From Porphyromonas sp. (GTDB lineage: Bacteria > Bacteroidota > Bacteroidia > Bacteroidales > Porphyromonadaceae): a DNA stretch of 64,000 nt. Position 1 is the first letter of the stretch; each line of letters starts with the position of its first letter. Of this stretch, positions 25,971 to 34,701 are shown in pieces. The notes beneath the pieces were generated by a model. It did no database searches. It worked only from the letters and a program-made list of their open reading frames with translations, and was not told the origin of the DNA. The stretch is from contig JASBZK010000001.1 in assembly GCA_029983505.1 (NCBI GenBank), positions 1 to 64,000 on the forward strand, written 5' to 3'. The position numbers were made by a program, and so were the translations under genes.

Positions 25971-27881
25971 ATGACGCATCAGATACTGTACACCCTATTA
26001 GCGCTTCCCACCATCGCCCTCGGTACGGCTTTGGCACAAAACGGAGCTAAGCCTTTGCCCAAGGACACTTTGCAGAGGGAACTCGTCCTCGAAAGGGAAT
26101 ATATCCCAAGCACTGCGGAAGTCAAGAAGGATTTTTTCAATCCCCTCGACGTCCCCAAGTCCGCCCGAAAGCTCAAACCGCTGCGATTTGCCAGAGACAC
26201 CTATGGCGTGGACATGAGTTTGAGACCAAGGCTCTTCGATCCCGTCTACAACAGTTATGCCCGGGATGAAGATCCGAGAAACTGGCACCTCCGGCTCTAT
26301 GGCGGATACCCCACGCGGTTGGGCGCGAATATCGGTATGCACTTTAACGCGGGCGAAAACGGGTCTTTGGACTTCGGCATCGATCACGACGGCCGGAAGA
26401 GTGCCCTCTCCAATTACCTTCTGCCTTTCAAACAGGAGGTCGAGATGCACGACACGGAGGTGAGCGCCCGTTTCTCCCAAAAGCTCGATACCCGCACGCT
26501 CGGGATCTCGGGAAGCGTTTACCACAGTATGGAGACGCTCTACGGTCTTCCGAGCGACTACGCCGTCTCCGCCGAGCCCTCCGACTTGCGCCCCAAGTAC
26601 ACGCTCTTTAGACGGATAGGCGGCGAGGCGGGCTTCGAGCTGAGCCCCGCTCCGCTCCTTGACCTCTCTCCCTGGCAGTACTCCGTCTACCTCCTCGGCG
26701 GGTATGCCGCGTTGGACATCCCGGCCACGTTCTTCGCGATACCTACCTCTCTATTGCCTCCAAATCCCGCTGCTCCCGTCACTCCTGCCGCACCGGCTGA
26801 GGGCCTTGGGAAGGTGGAAAGGATGAGCGGATACGACCTTAAGGCAGGAGGTGCCCTCGCCTACGGACTCAAGGTGTATAACTTCAATTTCGGAGCAGAT
26901 GTCTCTTTCGAGATGTCCGGTAGAAATACCTCCGCCGCGCTCCGTGAGGCGGGTGCCGTAAATCCCTACGGGGTTCCGATGGTGCTCTCCGGTACGCCCT
27001 TTCTCTCTTATCTGAACGATCATATCGGGCTTAAAGCCGGCGTCAAAGTCCAGTTCCTCAACGGTGTGTCCGAAAAGTTTGCCCTTGCCCCGCTCGTGAA
27101 CTTCCGCTGGAGGGCGCACGATCTCTTCAGTATCGTCATAGACGCCGACGGTGGCGGGGACTTGGTCGGCTTCCGTGAGCTGTACGAGCTGAACCGCTAT
27201 GCACTTACCCCCTTCGGAGATACCCCTATGGACGTGGCGCGCTACCGTATCTCGGCAGGGTTCGAGCTGGGTAATCTTTACGGCTTCTCAGCCTCTCTCA
27301 AAGGCGGCTATGCCGACTACGCCCACCTCTTCGATTGGCAAGCCCTTATGTCTGCGTCGGCATCCCAGGGAATGGGGCTTCCCGCCATCGTCTTCTCTCC
27401 GGTCCAAAACGAAAACGTCTCCCTGCTCTTCTTCGAGGCTTCCGCGCGCTATGTCTCTCCTCTCGGTCTCACCGTCTCCGGAGGAGCGCGCTACGATAAG
27501 TATACGGTAAAAGGCACTGACCGGATCGTCTCCGGCAGACCGTCTCTGACCCTTAATGTGTCGGCCGATTACCGAATCAATCCCGAGTGGTCGGTGGCTC
27601 TGGCTTTGGACGCCAAAGGGGGCATCAAACAGAGATTCAACTTCTCCCCGGATCTTACGAACCCCGCTTCGGAGCCTTCTTCCGAGTTCGGCACAGGCAA
27701 GTCGGGCGTCGCCTCCGTGCCCTTTGTGGGTGATCTGACGGCCCGTGTCTCTTACGATTTCAGCAAGTACGCGGGACTCTCCTTGATCGGTACCAATCTC
27801 TTGAACGGGCACTCCACCGAGTGGCTCGGATACGGTCGTCCGGGAGCAGGTATCGTGGCCGCTCTGACTTTGCATTTCTGA
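25971..27881 (+). CDS. TonB-dependent-receptor-like outer-membrane barrel protein
   Basis: 636 residues with a signal peptide (cleavage near TALAQN). The rest alternates short aromatic strands and Gly/Asp turns and ends in a typical barrel strand (IVAALTLHF). There is no carboxypeptidase-like domain and no recognisable plug, so it is a barrel related to TonB receptors rather than a full receptor. A Pro/Ala-rich loop lies at about 260-280. The neighbouring large TPR protein may be its periplasmic partner. Ligand unknown. Confidence 0.65.
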   Translation: MTHQILYTLLALPTIALGTALAQNGAKPLPKDTLQRELVLEREYIPSTAEVKKDFFNPLDVPKSARKLKPLRFARDTYGVDMSLRPRLFDPVYNSYARDEDPRNWHLRLYGGYPTRLGANIGMHFNAGENGSLDFGIDHDGRKSALSNYLLPFKQEVEMHDTEVSARFSQKLDTRTLGISGSVYHSMETLYGLPSDYAVSAEPSDLRPKYTLFRRIGGEAGFELSPAPLLDLSPWQYSVYLLGGYAALDIPATFFAIPTSLLPPNPAAPVTPAAPAEGLGKVERMSGYDLKAGGALAYGLKVYNFNFGADVSFEMSGRNTSAALREAGAVNPYGVPMVLSGTPFLSYLNDHIGLKAGVKVQFLNGVSEKFALAPLVNFRWRAHDLFSIVIDADGGGDLVGFRELYELNRYALTPFGDTPMDVARYRISAGFELGNLYGFSASLKGGYADYAHLFDWQALMSASASQGMGLPAIVFSPVQNENVSLLFFEASARYVSPLGLTVSGGARYDKYTVKGTDRIVSGRPSLTLNVSADYRINPEWSVALALDAKGGIKQRFNFSPDLTNPASEPSSEFGTGKSGVASVPFVGDLTARVSYDFSKYAGLSLIGTNLLNGHSTEWLGYGRPGAGIVAALTLHF

Positions 27882-27911
27882 TGGTCTTCCTTAGCTGTTA
27901 CTGTCCGAAAA

Positions 27912-29333
27912 ATGGCTGCTTCTTATACTGCCCGACAAGGCGCGGATAATGTCCTCCTGCGCATTATGCGGGAGGTGGATCCGACGTTTTACCTCTTTGG
28001 AGCGGCGCTCTTGGCCGTCGTGGTCTCTAATACCGCCTTGGCGCCGTACTACTTCGCGTTCCTTAATCTCCCCATCAATTTCTCCGTGGGAGACTTGGCT
28101 TTCACATTCAATGGTGAGCCGCTCACGATAGGGTCTCTCATCAACGATGGTCTGATGATGGTCTTTTTCTTCCAAGTGGGCTTGGAGATTAAGCACGAGA
28201 TCATCGATGGGGCGCTGGCCAATTTCAGGAGTGCCTTGCTGCCTGTGCTGGCAGCCTGCGGGGGTATGCTTACGCCTATCCTCATCTTCACGCTCGTAGA
28301 CCACGATCCCGTACACCTGCGTGGTGCGGCGATACCGATGTCCACCGACCTCGCGTTCTCGCTCGCGGTTCTTGCCACTCTGAATGCCAAGTGCATCCCG
28401 GTCACGCTCAAAGTCTTCCTGATGAGCTTCGCCGTCGTCGACGATATGGGCGGTATCCTCACCATCGCTCTCTTCTACTCCCAAGGGGTCCACTTTCCGC
28501 CCCTCTTGATTGCATTGGGGATCATCGCTTTCGGATGGCTGATGGGGCGAAGGGGCGTCTTCCGTTCGTGGTTTTACTATGTGCTGCTCTTCTGCGTCTG
28601 GATCTGTATGATGGACTCCGGCATCGCCTCGACCATTGGCGGTGTGATGGTCGCTTTCATCATCCCTTACCGTCCTGTGGGCAAAAGGAAGTACCTCCTC
28701 CGCGACTACGGTGTGGTACAGGAGGCCATCAAGACGGTGGTCGAAGCCGGTAAGTCGGGGCAGACGTTCCTCTCCGATGAGACCATCAACCGTCTGATGA
28801 GTACGCGGGATGAGCTTGACAGGGCATTCAGCCCGGTGCAGAGCATCATCCGGCAAGTGACCCCGTTCACGAATTATCTGGTGCTGCCGCTTTTTGCCTT
28901 CGCCAACGCCGGTGTCAACCTCGGTCCTATGAGTTTGTCGGAAATAACGGGCATCCCGCTCGCCGTCTTCCTCGGTCTTTTCATCGGCAAACCCCTCGGC
29001 ATCTTCTCTTTCACCTGGTTTTTCGCCCGCATCCGCCTCGTCAAATTCCCGCCGGGGATGACGAACCTGAATCTCCTTGCCACTGCCTGCTTCGGCGGCA
29101 TCGGTTTCACCGTACCCCTTTTCATTGCCCGTATGGCTTACGGTCCCTTGGGCGGTACGCTCGCGGACACGCTGATGAACCAGGCAAAAATCGGGCTCTT
29201 TGGCGGCTGCATTTTCTCTGCGGCGCTCGCCTGCATCATGATGGGTGCCGTCGGCAGATGGGAATGGCGTCACGGTAAAGGGGTGGCTTCTGCCGAATAC
29301 AAAGAATACCTCGACCGTACCGCACTCAAGTGA
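27912..29333 (+). CDS. nhaA: Na+/H+ antiporter NhaA
   Basis: 473 residues, all-helical membrane protein. The ion-binding pair Asp177-Asp178 lies in FAVVDDMGGI, matching Asp163-Asp164 of E. coli NhaA. GLEIKHEI, STDLAFSLAVL and FANAGVNL are also family hallmarks. It exports Na+ in exchange for H+ for pH and salt homeostasis. It is longer than the E. coli protein (388), mainly through N-terminal and C-terminal extensions common in Bacteroidota. It starts 30 bp after the barrel gene. Confidence 0.94.
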   Translation: MAASYTARQGADNVLLRIMREVDPTFYLFGAALLAVVVSNTALAPYYFAFLNLPINFSVGDLAFTFNGEPLTIGSLINDGLMMVFFFQVGLEIKHEIIDGALANFRSALLPVLAACGGMLTPILIFTLVDHDPVHLRGAAIPMSTDLAFSLAVLATLNAKCIPVTLKVFLMSFAVVDDMGGILTIALFYSQGVHFPPLLIALGIIAFGWLMGRRGVFRSWFYYVLLFCVWICMMDSGIASTIGGVMVAFIIPYRPVGKRKYLLRDYGVVQEAIKTVVEAGKSGQTFLSDETINRLMSTRDELDRAFSPVQSIIRQVTPFTNYLVLPLFAFANAGVNLGPMSLSEITGIPLAVFLGLFIGKPLGIFSFTWFFARIRLVKFPPGMTNLNLLATACFGGIGFTVPLFIARMAYGPLGGTLADTLMNQAKIGLFGGCIFSAALACIMMGAVGRWEWRHGKGVASAEYKEYLDRTALK

Positions 29334-29365
29334 CGGAGTAGGGCGCCTGCCGCTATCGGGGAAAA

Positions 29366-29458
29366 GGTACCAACGAGACACGTACCGAGGATTCTTCGTC
29401 GGTACGTGTCTCGTTTCTTCGTAGGTACGTGCAAAGTTTTTGTCTCGGTACGTGCAAA
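29366..29458. repeat. Family A dispersed inverted repeat, copy 9
   Basis: Perfect 15-bp arms CGAGACACGTACCGA (29374-29388) and its complement (29399-29413) followed by TTTCTT, then GGTACGTGCAAAG and CGGTACGTGCAAAAA words. Likely nhaA terminator. Confidence 0.7.
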
Positions 29459-29489
29459 AAAATAACTTGAGACCTTTGCACCCCTCCCT

Positions 29490-29527
29490 CTACTGACTGC
29501 GAACTGCGAACTACTAACTGTCACTCC
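29490..29527. repeat. Short tandem repeat (family C), locus 3
   Basis: CTACTGACTGCGAACTGCGA and CTACTAACTGTCACTCC words just upstream of the corrinoid operon promoter. Confidence 0.5.
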
Positions 29528-29540
29528 GCACTATTTTTGT

Positions 29541-29548
29541 TACCTTTG
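29541..29548 (+). promoter_or_regulatory. Predicted -7 box of the corrinoid operon
   Basis: TACCTTTG matches TAnnTTTG and would start transcription about 10 bp before the riboswitch. Confidence 0.6.
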
Positions 29549-29561
29549 CCGAAGCAAAGGA

Positions 29562-29755
29562 AAGGTGATGCCCGTCTCCAAGTCCGGGGACGTGCATTAA
29601 GAGGGAATCCGGTGAAAATCCGGAGCAGTGCCCACTACTGTAAGCTTCCGCCCAAGTCCTCGTCCGACATTCTTCATTTAAGCCACTGCCGATGTGTTTG
29701 GTGGGAAGGCATCAGTCGGACTAAGAGGAGGAAGCAAGTCAGGAAACCTGCCTTT
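29562..29755 (+). promoter_or_regulatory. Cobalamin riboswitch
   Basis: The cobalamin (AdoCbl-class) consensus is present in order: GGTGATGCC; GAGGGAATCCGGTGAAAATC with CGGAGCAGTGCCC (29604-29632 region); ACTACTGTAAGC; AAGCCACTG; GGGAAGGCATCAG; and the B12 box AAGTCAGGAAACCTGCC (29736-29752). It sits 95 nt before the cbiK-like start and should turn down the whole downstream locus when cobalamin is plentiful. Confidence 0.95.
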
Positions 29756-29849
29756 CTTTTGATATGAGCCTCGGGTCTTCCCGGGTCTCGCGGCATTTGT
29801 GGATCAAACTAACAGCCTTGGGGACAGAAGGCAGGTTTATTCCGGATTT

Positions 29850-30794
29850 ATGAAGACAAAAACCATATACTCTGTGCTTGCAGTCTTTTTCTGCAGCGTA
29901 TTCACACTGATGGGAGAGGTCAAGGTGTACGAAGCGGATTCCCTTTTCTCCGATCTCGGTTCGGACGGGAAGGGCGCCATCGTGATGGTACACTTCGGCA
30001 CGACGCACGACGACACCCGCGCGCTCACTTTGGATGCCCTGAATGCACTCGTGAAAGAGGCTTACCCGGGGCTTGAAGTGCGTGAAGCGTACACTTCGCG
30101 CATCGTTATGAAGCGCCTCGGGGCGCGCGGTATCGTGAAGTTGTCCCCCAAGGAGACACTTCTCGCTCTCAAAGAGGAGGGGTTCACCCACCTCCTAATC
30201 CAGCCTACACAGGTTATCGACGGTGTGGAGATGGAGTCTCTGAGACGAGACGTAGAGCCTTTTCTCAAAGATTTCAAAGAGATAAGAATCGGTACCCAGC
30301 TCTTGGACCGCCCCGAGGACTACAAGACCCTTGCGGAGGCGATGACGGCGGAGGACGACCCTGCCGCAGCCCGCCTGTGGGTCGGGCACGGTACGTATGA
30401 CGTCTCCACGGCGCAGTACTGTATGCTCGATTACGTCCTCAGAGATAGGGGGTTCGGTCACCACGTGATCACTACGATAGAGGGCTACCCGGGGTTGGAG
30501 GAGGGCTTGAAGCGCTTGAAAGAGACGGGGCGGAAGAGCGTGATCCTCTCGCCGCTACTCATCGTCTCCGGCGAACACGCGAAGAACGACATCGCCATCG
30601 ACGTGAAGAACCGTTTGGAGGCGGAAGGGTACGAAGTTGCGCTCGACTTGAGGGGACTCGGCGAGTATCCAGGTGTGAGGAAGCTCTTTTTGGATAAGAC
30701 AAAGTTCACGGCAGGTCACCGCAAGATCGACATTATGAGGAAGAAGAAACTCTACGCGGTTACGGGCGAGAAACTGACCGAAGGTGAAGAATGA
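29850..30794 (+). CDS. cbiK: Exported sirohydrochlorin cobaltochelatase (CbiK type)
   Basis: 314 residues from ATG 29850; the upstream frame lacks a signal. The N-terminus is a signal peptide (KTKTIYSVLAVFFCSVF), so the enzyme is probably periplasmic or membrane-tethered. The catalytic set of CbiK is intact: His180 (VGHGT), Glu211 (IEGYPG) and His243 (GEHAKNDI), with the same spacing as His145/Glu175/His207 of Salmonella CbiK. CbiK inserts Co2+ into sirohydrochlorin at the start of the anaerobic corrin pathway. Export is odd for a step whose substrate is cytoplasmic; periplasmic CbiK relatives are known in Desulfovibrio. It heads the operon and overlaps the next gene by 4 bp. Confidence 0.88.
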   Translation: MKTKTIYSVLAVFFCSVFTLMGEVKVYEADSLFSDLGSDGKGAIVMVHFGTTHDDTRALTLDALNALVKEAYPGLEVREAYTSRIVMKRLGARGIVKLSPKETLLALKEEGFTHLLIQPTQVIDGVEMESLRRDVEPFLKDFKEIRIGTQLLDRPEDYKTLAEAMTAEDDPAAARLWVGHGTYDVSTAQYCMLDYVLRDRGFGHHVITTIEGYPGLEEGLKRLKETGRKSVILSPLLIVSGEHAKNDIAIDVKNRLEAEGYEVALDLRGLGEYPGVRKLFLDKTKFTAGHRKIDIMRKKKLYAVTGEKLTEGEE

Positions 30795-33238
30795 GCGCTA
30801 AGATGACTGCGGAGAGACTTTCCCCCGGGACGCGCCGAGGGGCGGAGATTGTGGCACGAATGAGGATGCTTTTGGAAGAGAAGAGGCAGGCGCTCCTCTT
30901 GCTCTCTGCTTTTCTCTGTGCACTCAGTCTGTCGGCACAGGATTTCCTGAGGCTCTCCGGCACCGTCACGGACGCAAATGGCGAGGGCATCCCTTATGCC
31001 ACGGTGTCCGTACATCGGGAGAATAAAGGCACCCATACGGACAGTGAAGGACATTACACCCTTCGGCTTCCTGCGGGTGAGTATGCGATCGTTGTCTCGG
31101 CTGTCGGATACGAAAGGGCGTCCAAGACAGCGGGAGGCAAGGGGGAGAAGGCTTTGGACTTCGTCCTCCGACAGACCACGTACAGCCTGCATGAGGTGGA
31201 AGTCGTGGGTCGGAACGAAGCCCGAAAAAAGAGAGCCGAGGGCTACACGGTCTCCTCTCTCGATGTCCGCTCTTTGGCACCTTCCGTCCAAAACCTCACT
31301 GGGGTAATGAGCCGCGTCAGCGGAGTAAGGGTGCGCGAAGAGGGCGGAGTGGGCTCCGACTACAACCTCGTCCTGAACGGCCTCTCCGGCAACGCCATCC
31401 GCTACTATGTCGACGGCGTACCTATGGAAGCACTCGGTAAGGGCTTTTCGCTCTCAAACCTACCGGTCAATCTGCTTGAAAGAATAGATATCTATAAGGG
31501 CGTGGTACCCGCCGAACTCGGCGATGATGCCTTGGGCGGGGCGGTCAATGTCATTACCAAAAGAGGCGGGCATAATTACTTCGACGCCTCCCTCTCCTAC
31601 GGGTCGTTTCGGACGTTTCGGGCAGAGGTGTCGGGTCAGCTCGTCTCGCACCGTCTCGGTTTTTTCCTCCGTCCCACGATCAGCTTCACGTCCTCTAAGA
31701 ACAACTACTTGATGAAGGGCGTGGAGCTCTGGGACCCCGAAGCCTACGCGTATGTCCCTCGGGATGTGCCGCGCTTCCACGACGGTTACCGGTCGCTTTT
31801 GGGACAAGTGGAGGCAGGCTTCCGGGACAGACCCTGGGCCGACGATCTGTCCGTGACGATTTCCGGCGTGACTTCGTACAAGGAGATTCAGACGGGCGAG
31901 AAACAAACCATCGTCATAGGGGAGGGGACGAAAGGCGTGACCTCACTCGGCGCCTCCTTGAGGTACGTCAAAAGCAACCTTTTCACCCCGGGGCTCGTCG
32001 CCCGCTTACTCGCGTCCTACACCTCGGGGCGGACGCTTGTGACGGACACCGCGTACCGTGCCTACAACTGGGACGGGACGTGGTCGAAGTCCGGCTTTAC
32101 CGAAGTGACACGGCGGGAGAAGTCCATCCGCCACTACGACAGACCCCAAGTCACGCTCCGGGCGAACTTCTCCTACGACCTCGAGTATGCCGGTCGCATC
32201 GACTTCAATTACCTTATGAGCGTGATTCGCAATAATAGGTACGACGACCTCGACCGGCAGTTTGTCCCGACTTCGGACCGGATGGACAAGCACACCTTTT
32301 CGCTATCGTATGCGCAGTCCTTTTTGGACGATCGTCTCTCCGGCTCCGTCTTCGTGAAAGACTACCTTTTTGGAGCCAATCTCGAGCAAAAAGAATTCTA
32401 CTGGAAGACCGGCTACACTGAGGAGGGCGCCGCGCCGTCACAGAATAACCTCGGCGGGGGAGTGTCGATGAGGTACACTTTTTCGCCTTTGGCTTCCCTG
32501 AAAGTCTCCTACGAGAGGGGCGTCCGTCTCCCTGTGTCCTATGAGTTTCTCGGAAACGGGCTGACGGTGCTCCCTAATTTCAAGCTCCGTCCCGAGCAGT
32601 CCCACAATCTCAATCTCGGCCTTTACGGCTCTGCCCTTTTCGGCGATCGGAATCACCGCTTCAGCTATGACGTGAATGCTTTCGGGCGGATGGTGTCGGA
32701 CTACATCATCCGGGAGCCTGCGGGCGACAGTGAGAGCCGGTATACGAATCTCTTTGCCACGAACGTCTTCGGTCTGGAGGCTGAAGCCGATTACGCCTAC
32801 CGGGACGAGTGGCACGCGACCGTCAACGCCACCTACTTGGACGAAAGAAACAACACCAAAATAAACCGCGACGGACGTCCGGAGCTCACGTACCTGAACC
32901 GGCTCCCCAATCGTCCTTATCTCTATGCCAATTTCCTCCTCGGCTGGCATAAGCGCGACCCTCTGGGGCTAAAAGGACACCGCCTCAGTCTCTCCTATAC
33001 TTCGTCCTTCGTCCTGTGGTACTACCTCAGTTGGGCGGCGTATGGAAGCAAGGAGAGCAAGCAGGTGATTCCGACCCAGTTTCCGCAGAATGTGAGTGCC
33101 ACCTGGTACGCACCGGGAGACCGCTTCTCGCTCTCTCTGGAGTGTACCAACCTCCTCGATCAGACCATTTACGACAATTATTTGCTTCAAAAACCGGGGC
33201 GAGCTTTCTCCGCAAAAGTGAGAATCTTCCTCCACTGA
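30791..33238 (+). CDS. TonB-dependent receptor of the corrinoid locus
   Basis: 815 residues from the ATGA overlap with cbiK. The signal peptide is better explained by the internal Met at 30860 (MRMLLEEKRQALLLLSAF, cut near LSAQ), giving 792 residues. A carboxypeptidase-like domain (LSGTVTDANGEGIPYATVSV) precedes the plug (VMSRVSGVRVREEGGVGSD, YVDGVPM, DIYKGVVPAELGDDALGGAVNV) and a barrel ending in AKVRIFLH. Being behind a cobalamin riboswitch, it probably imports a corrinoid, cobalt chelate or tetrapyrrole precursor. It is BtuB-like by context, not by signature. Confidence 0.85.
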   Translation: MSAKMTAERLSPGTRRGAEIVARMRMLLEEKRQALLLLSAFLCALSLSAQDFLRLSGTVTDANGEGIPYATVSVHRENKGTHTDSEGHYTLRLPAGEYAIVVSAVGYERASKTAGGKGEKALDFVLRQTTYSLHEVEVVGRNEARKKRAEGYTVSSLDVRSLAPSVQNLTGVMSRVSGVRVREEGGVGSDYNLVLNGLSGNAIRYYVDGVPMEALGKGFSLSNLPVNLLERIDIYKGVVPAELGDDALGGAVNVITKRGGHNYFDASLSYGSFRTFRAEVSGQLVSHRLGFFLRPTISFTSSKNNYLMKGVELWDPEAYAYVPRDVPRFHDGYRSLLGQVEAGFRDRPWADDLSVTISGVTSYKEIQTGEKQTIVIGEGTKGVTSLGASLRYVKSNLFTPGLVARLLASYTSGRTLVTDTAYRAYNWDGTWSKSGFTEVTRREKSIRHYDRPQVTLRANFSYDLEYAGRIDFNYLMSVIRNNRYDDLDRQFVPTSDRMDKHTFSLSYAQSFLDDRLSGSVFVKDYLFGANLEQKEFYWKTGYTEEGAAPSQNNLGGGVSMRYTFSPLASLKVSYERGVRLPVSYEFLGNGLTVLPNFKLRPEQSHNLNLGLYGSALFGDRNHRFSYDVNAFGRMVSDYIIREPAGDSESRYTNLFATNVFGLEAEADYAYRDEWHATVNATYLDERNNTKINRDGRPELTYLNRLPNRPYLYANFLLGWHKRDPLGLKGHRLSLSYTSSFVLWYYLSWAAYGSKESKQVIPTQFPQNVSATWYAPGDRFSLSLECTNLLDQTIYDNYLLQKPGRAFSAKVRIFLH

Positions 33239-33265
33239 AACAGTTCTATAAAAGTTATCCTCATT

Positions 33266-34567
33266 ATGAAAAGCTTATTTCCAAAGACCCTCTTCTCCTG
33301 TCTTGCCACTGCGGCGCTGCTCTCTTTGGCATCGTGCTCATCCGAGCCCGTCCCTGCGCCGCAAACGGGTACGATTCACTATGACGTGTGGGTTCCGCTC
33401 AGCCAAGCCACGGGGCAGCAGGATGAGTCCTACGTCGTACACCGCGCGGGAACCCTCACCGAAGGTACGCTCAAGATGGAAGGTACAGGCGCGGACATCA
33501 CGGGGCAGCTGACCCCTGAGACCATCCTTCGCGGGAAGTATTACTACCAGGTCAACGCGTACAACCGGTTCGTCAAAGCGATGATTACCCCCACGGGCAT
33601 CCAGGTCCTTAAGCAGATCCCTTCCGCTTATTTCAAAAAAGGCAAGTACGCCCACGCCTGGCTCGACGACCGCACACTGGTTCTCGCGGGAGCCAACGGA
33701 GAAAGCAGCAAAATCCTTTGGGTGAAGTACGACGTGGAAGCGATGAGGGAGATCGCGGCTGGTACGCTCGAATTGCCGGCTCCGCCCGAAGGTATGACTT
33801 TCACCTCCTCCGGTCTCCTCGGGTATAGGGCAAAGGACGGCAAACTCCTTTACTCCTTCCACTACAAAAAGAAAGGTATGACCGCTTCTCCGCTCAAGAA
33901 GTTTGAGATGGCTTTCGTGGACGCCAAGACGATGAAGGTCGAGAAGCTGGTCTCTGAGGACAGAGCCGAGATGATGGCCGGTACCGCCTTTGGGGAGCTC
34001 CGCCAGAATAAGACCTTCTTTGACGAAAAAGGCAACTATTACATCGCCTGCAACTCCGTCCTTCCCGGCGAGAAGACAGGCACGGGGCGGATCTCTTCCA
34101 CTGCACAGCACGGTGCGCTTCTCCGCATCAATGCCGGCGAAACGGACTTCGACAAGAGCTACAACGGCTACACGAAGAACTCCCGCGGAGAAGTGCGCGG
34201 CAAGATCATTACCGCGGACTACCTCGGCGACAATAAAGCCCTCCTCTATATGCAGGATCCGAAGTTTGCCCGCCCTGATGAAGAGCCTATTTGGGACACC
34301 AAGAGCGACAAAAAGTGGGTCTTCTACTGGATCGTCCTCGACCTCGCTACGGGTGAGCAGAAATGGTTGGACAAGATACCTTTCTCCAACGGCAACTTCT
34401 CGCAGCTTGCGCTTGTGAAAGGCTCGGAGGTCTACATCGCCAATAACTCCCAAAACGAGAACTCTTGCGTCTACATCTACAACTGGAAGACCGGAGCCCT
34501 CAAGAAAGGGCTTACGTTTGCAGACAAGAGCGCGACAATGGACCGCATCACTATGGTGCTGAACTAA
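33266..34567 (+). CDS. DUF4374 surface lipoprotein
   Basis: 433 residues with a lipobox (SLASCS, Cys about 25). The body resembles DUF4374 proteins, a Bacteroidota family predicted to form a beta-propeller and often found beside TonB receptors for metal complexes. It starts 28 bp after the TonB receptor and is probably its surface-exposed partner. Ligand unknown. The stop at 34567 is followed by a 134-bp gap with a family A repeat. Confidence 0.72.
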   Translation: MKSLFPKTLFSCLATAALLSLASCSSEPVPAPQTGTIHYDVWVPLSQATGQQDESYVVHRAGTLTEGTLKMEGTGADITGQLTPETILRGKYYYQVNAYNRFVKAMITPTGIQVLKQIPSAYFKKGKYAHAWLDDRTLVLAGANGESSKILWVKYDVEAMREIAAGTLELPAPPEGMTFTSSGLLGYRAKDGKLLYSFHYKKKGMTASPLKKFEMAFVDAKTMKVEKLVSEDRAEMMAGTAFGELRQNKTFFDEKGNYYIACNSVLPGEKTGTGRISSTAQHGALLRINAGETDFDKSYNGYTKNSRGEVRGKIITADYLGDNKALLYMQDPKFARPDEEPIWDTKSDKKWVFYWIVLDLATGEQKWLDKIPFSNGNFSQLALVKGSEVYIANNSQNENSCVYIYNWKTGALKKGLTFADKSATMDRITMVLN

Positions 34568-34574
34568 AGCCCCC

Positions 34575-34677
34575 GGGGAGATACAGACCGAAAGATTCTC
34601 CGCGGTCGTACCGAGCTCAGATCCTCAGTCTGTATCTCGCGAGCTCGAGATACAGACCGAGATCAGTTCGGGGTACG
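34575..34677. repeat. Family A dispersed inverted repeat, copy 10
   Basis: GAGATACAGACCG, CAGTCTGTATCTCG (about 34627) facing CGAGATACAGACCG (to about 34660), then GGGGTACG. It splits the uptake genes from the ring-synthesis genes within the corrinoid locus. Confidence 0.7.
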
Positions 34678-34701
34678 TTTTTAATTTGTCTACTTTATTA
34701 T

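Noticed and set aside
27891..29381. 496-codon minus-strand frame
   Set aside because: Antisense shadow of nhaA with Glu/Arg/His-rich composition typical of such frames.
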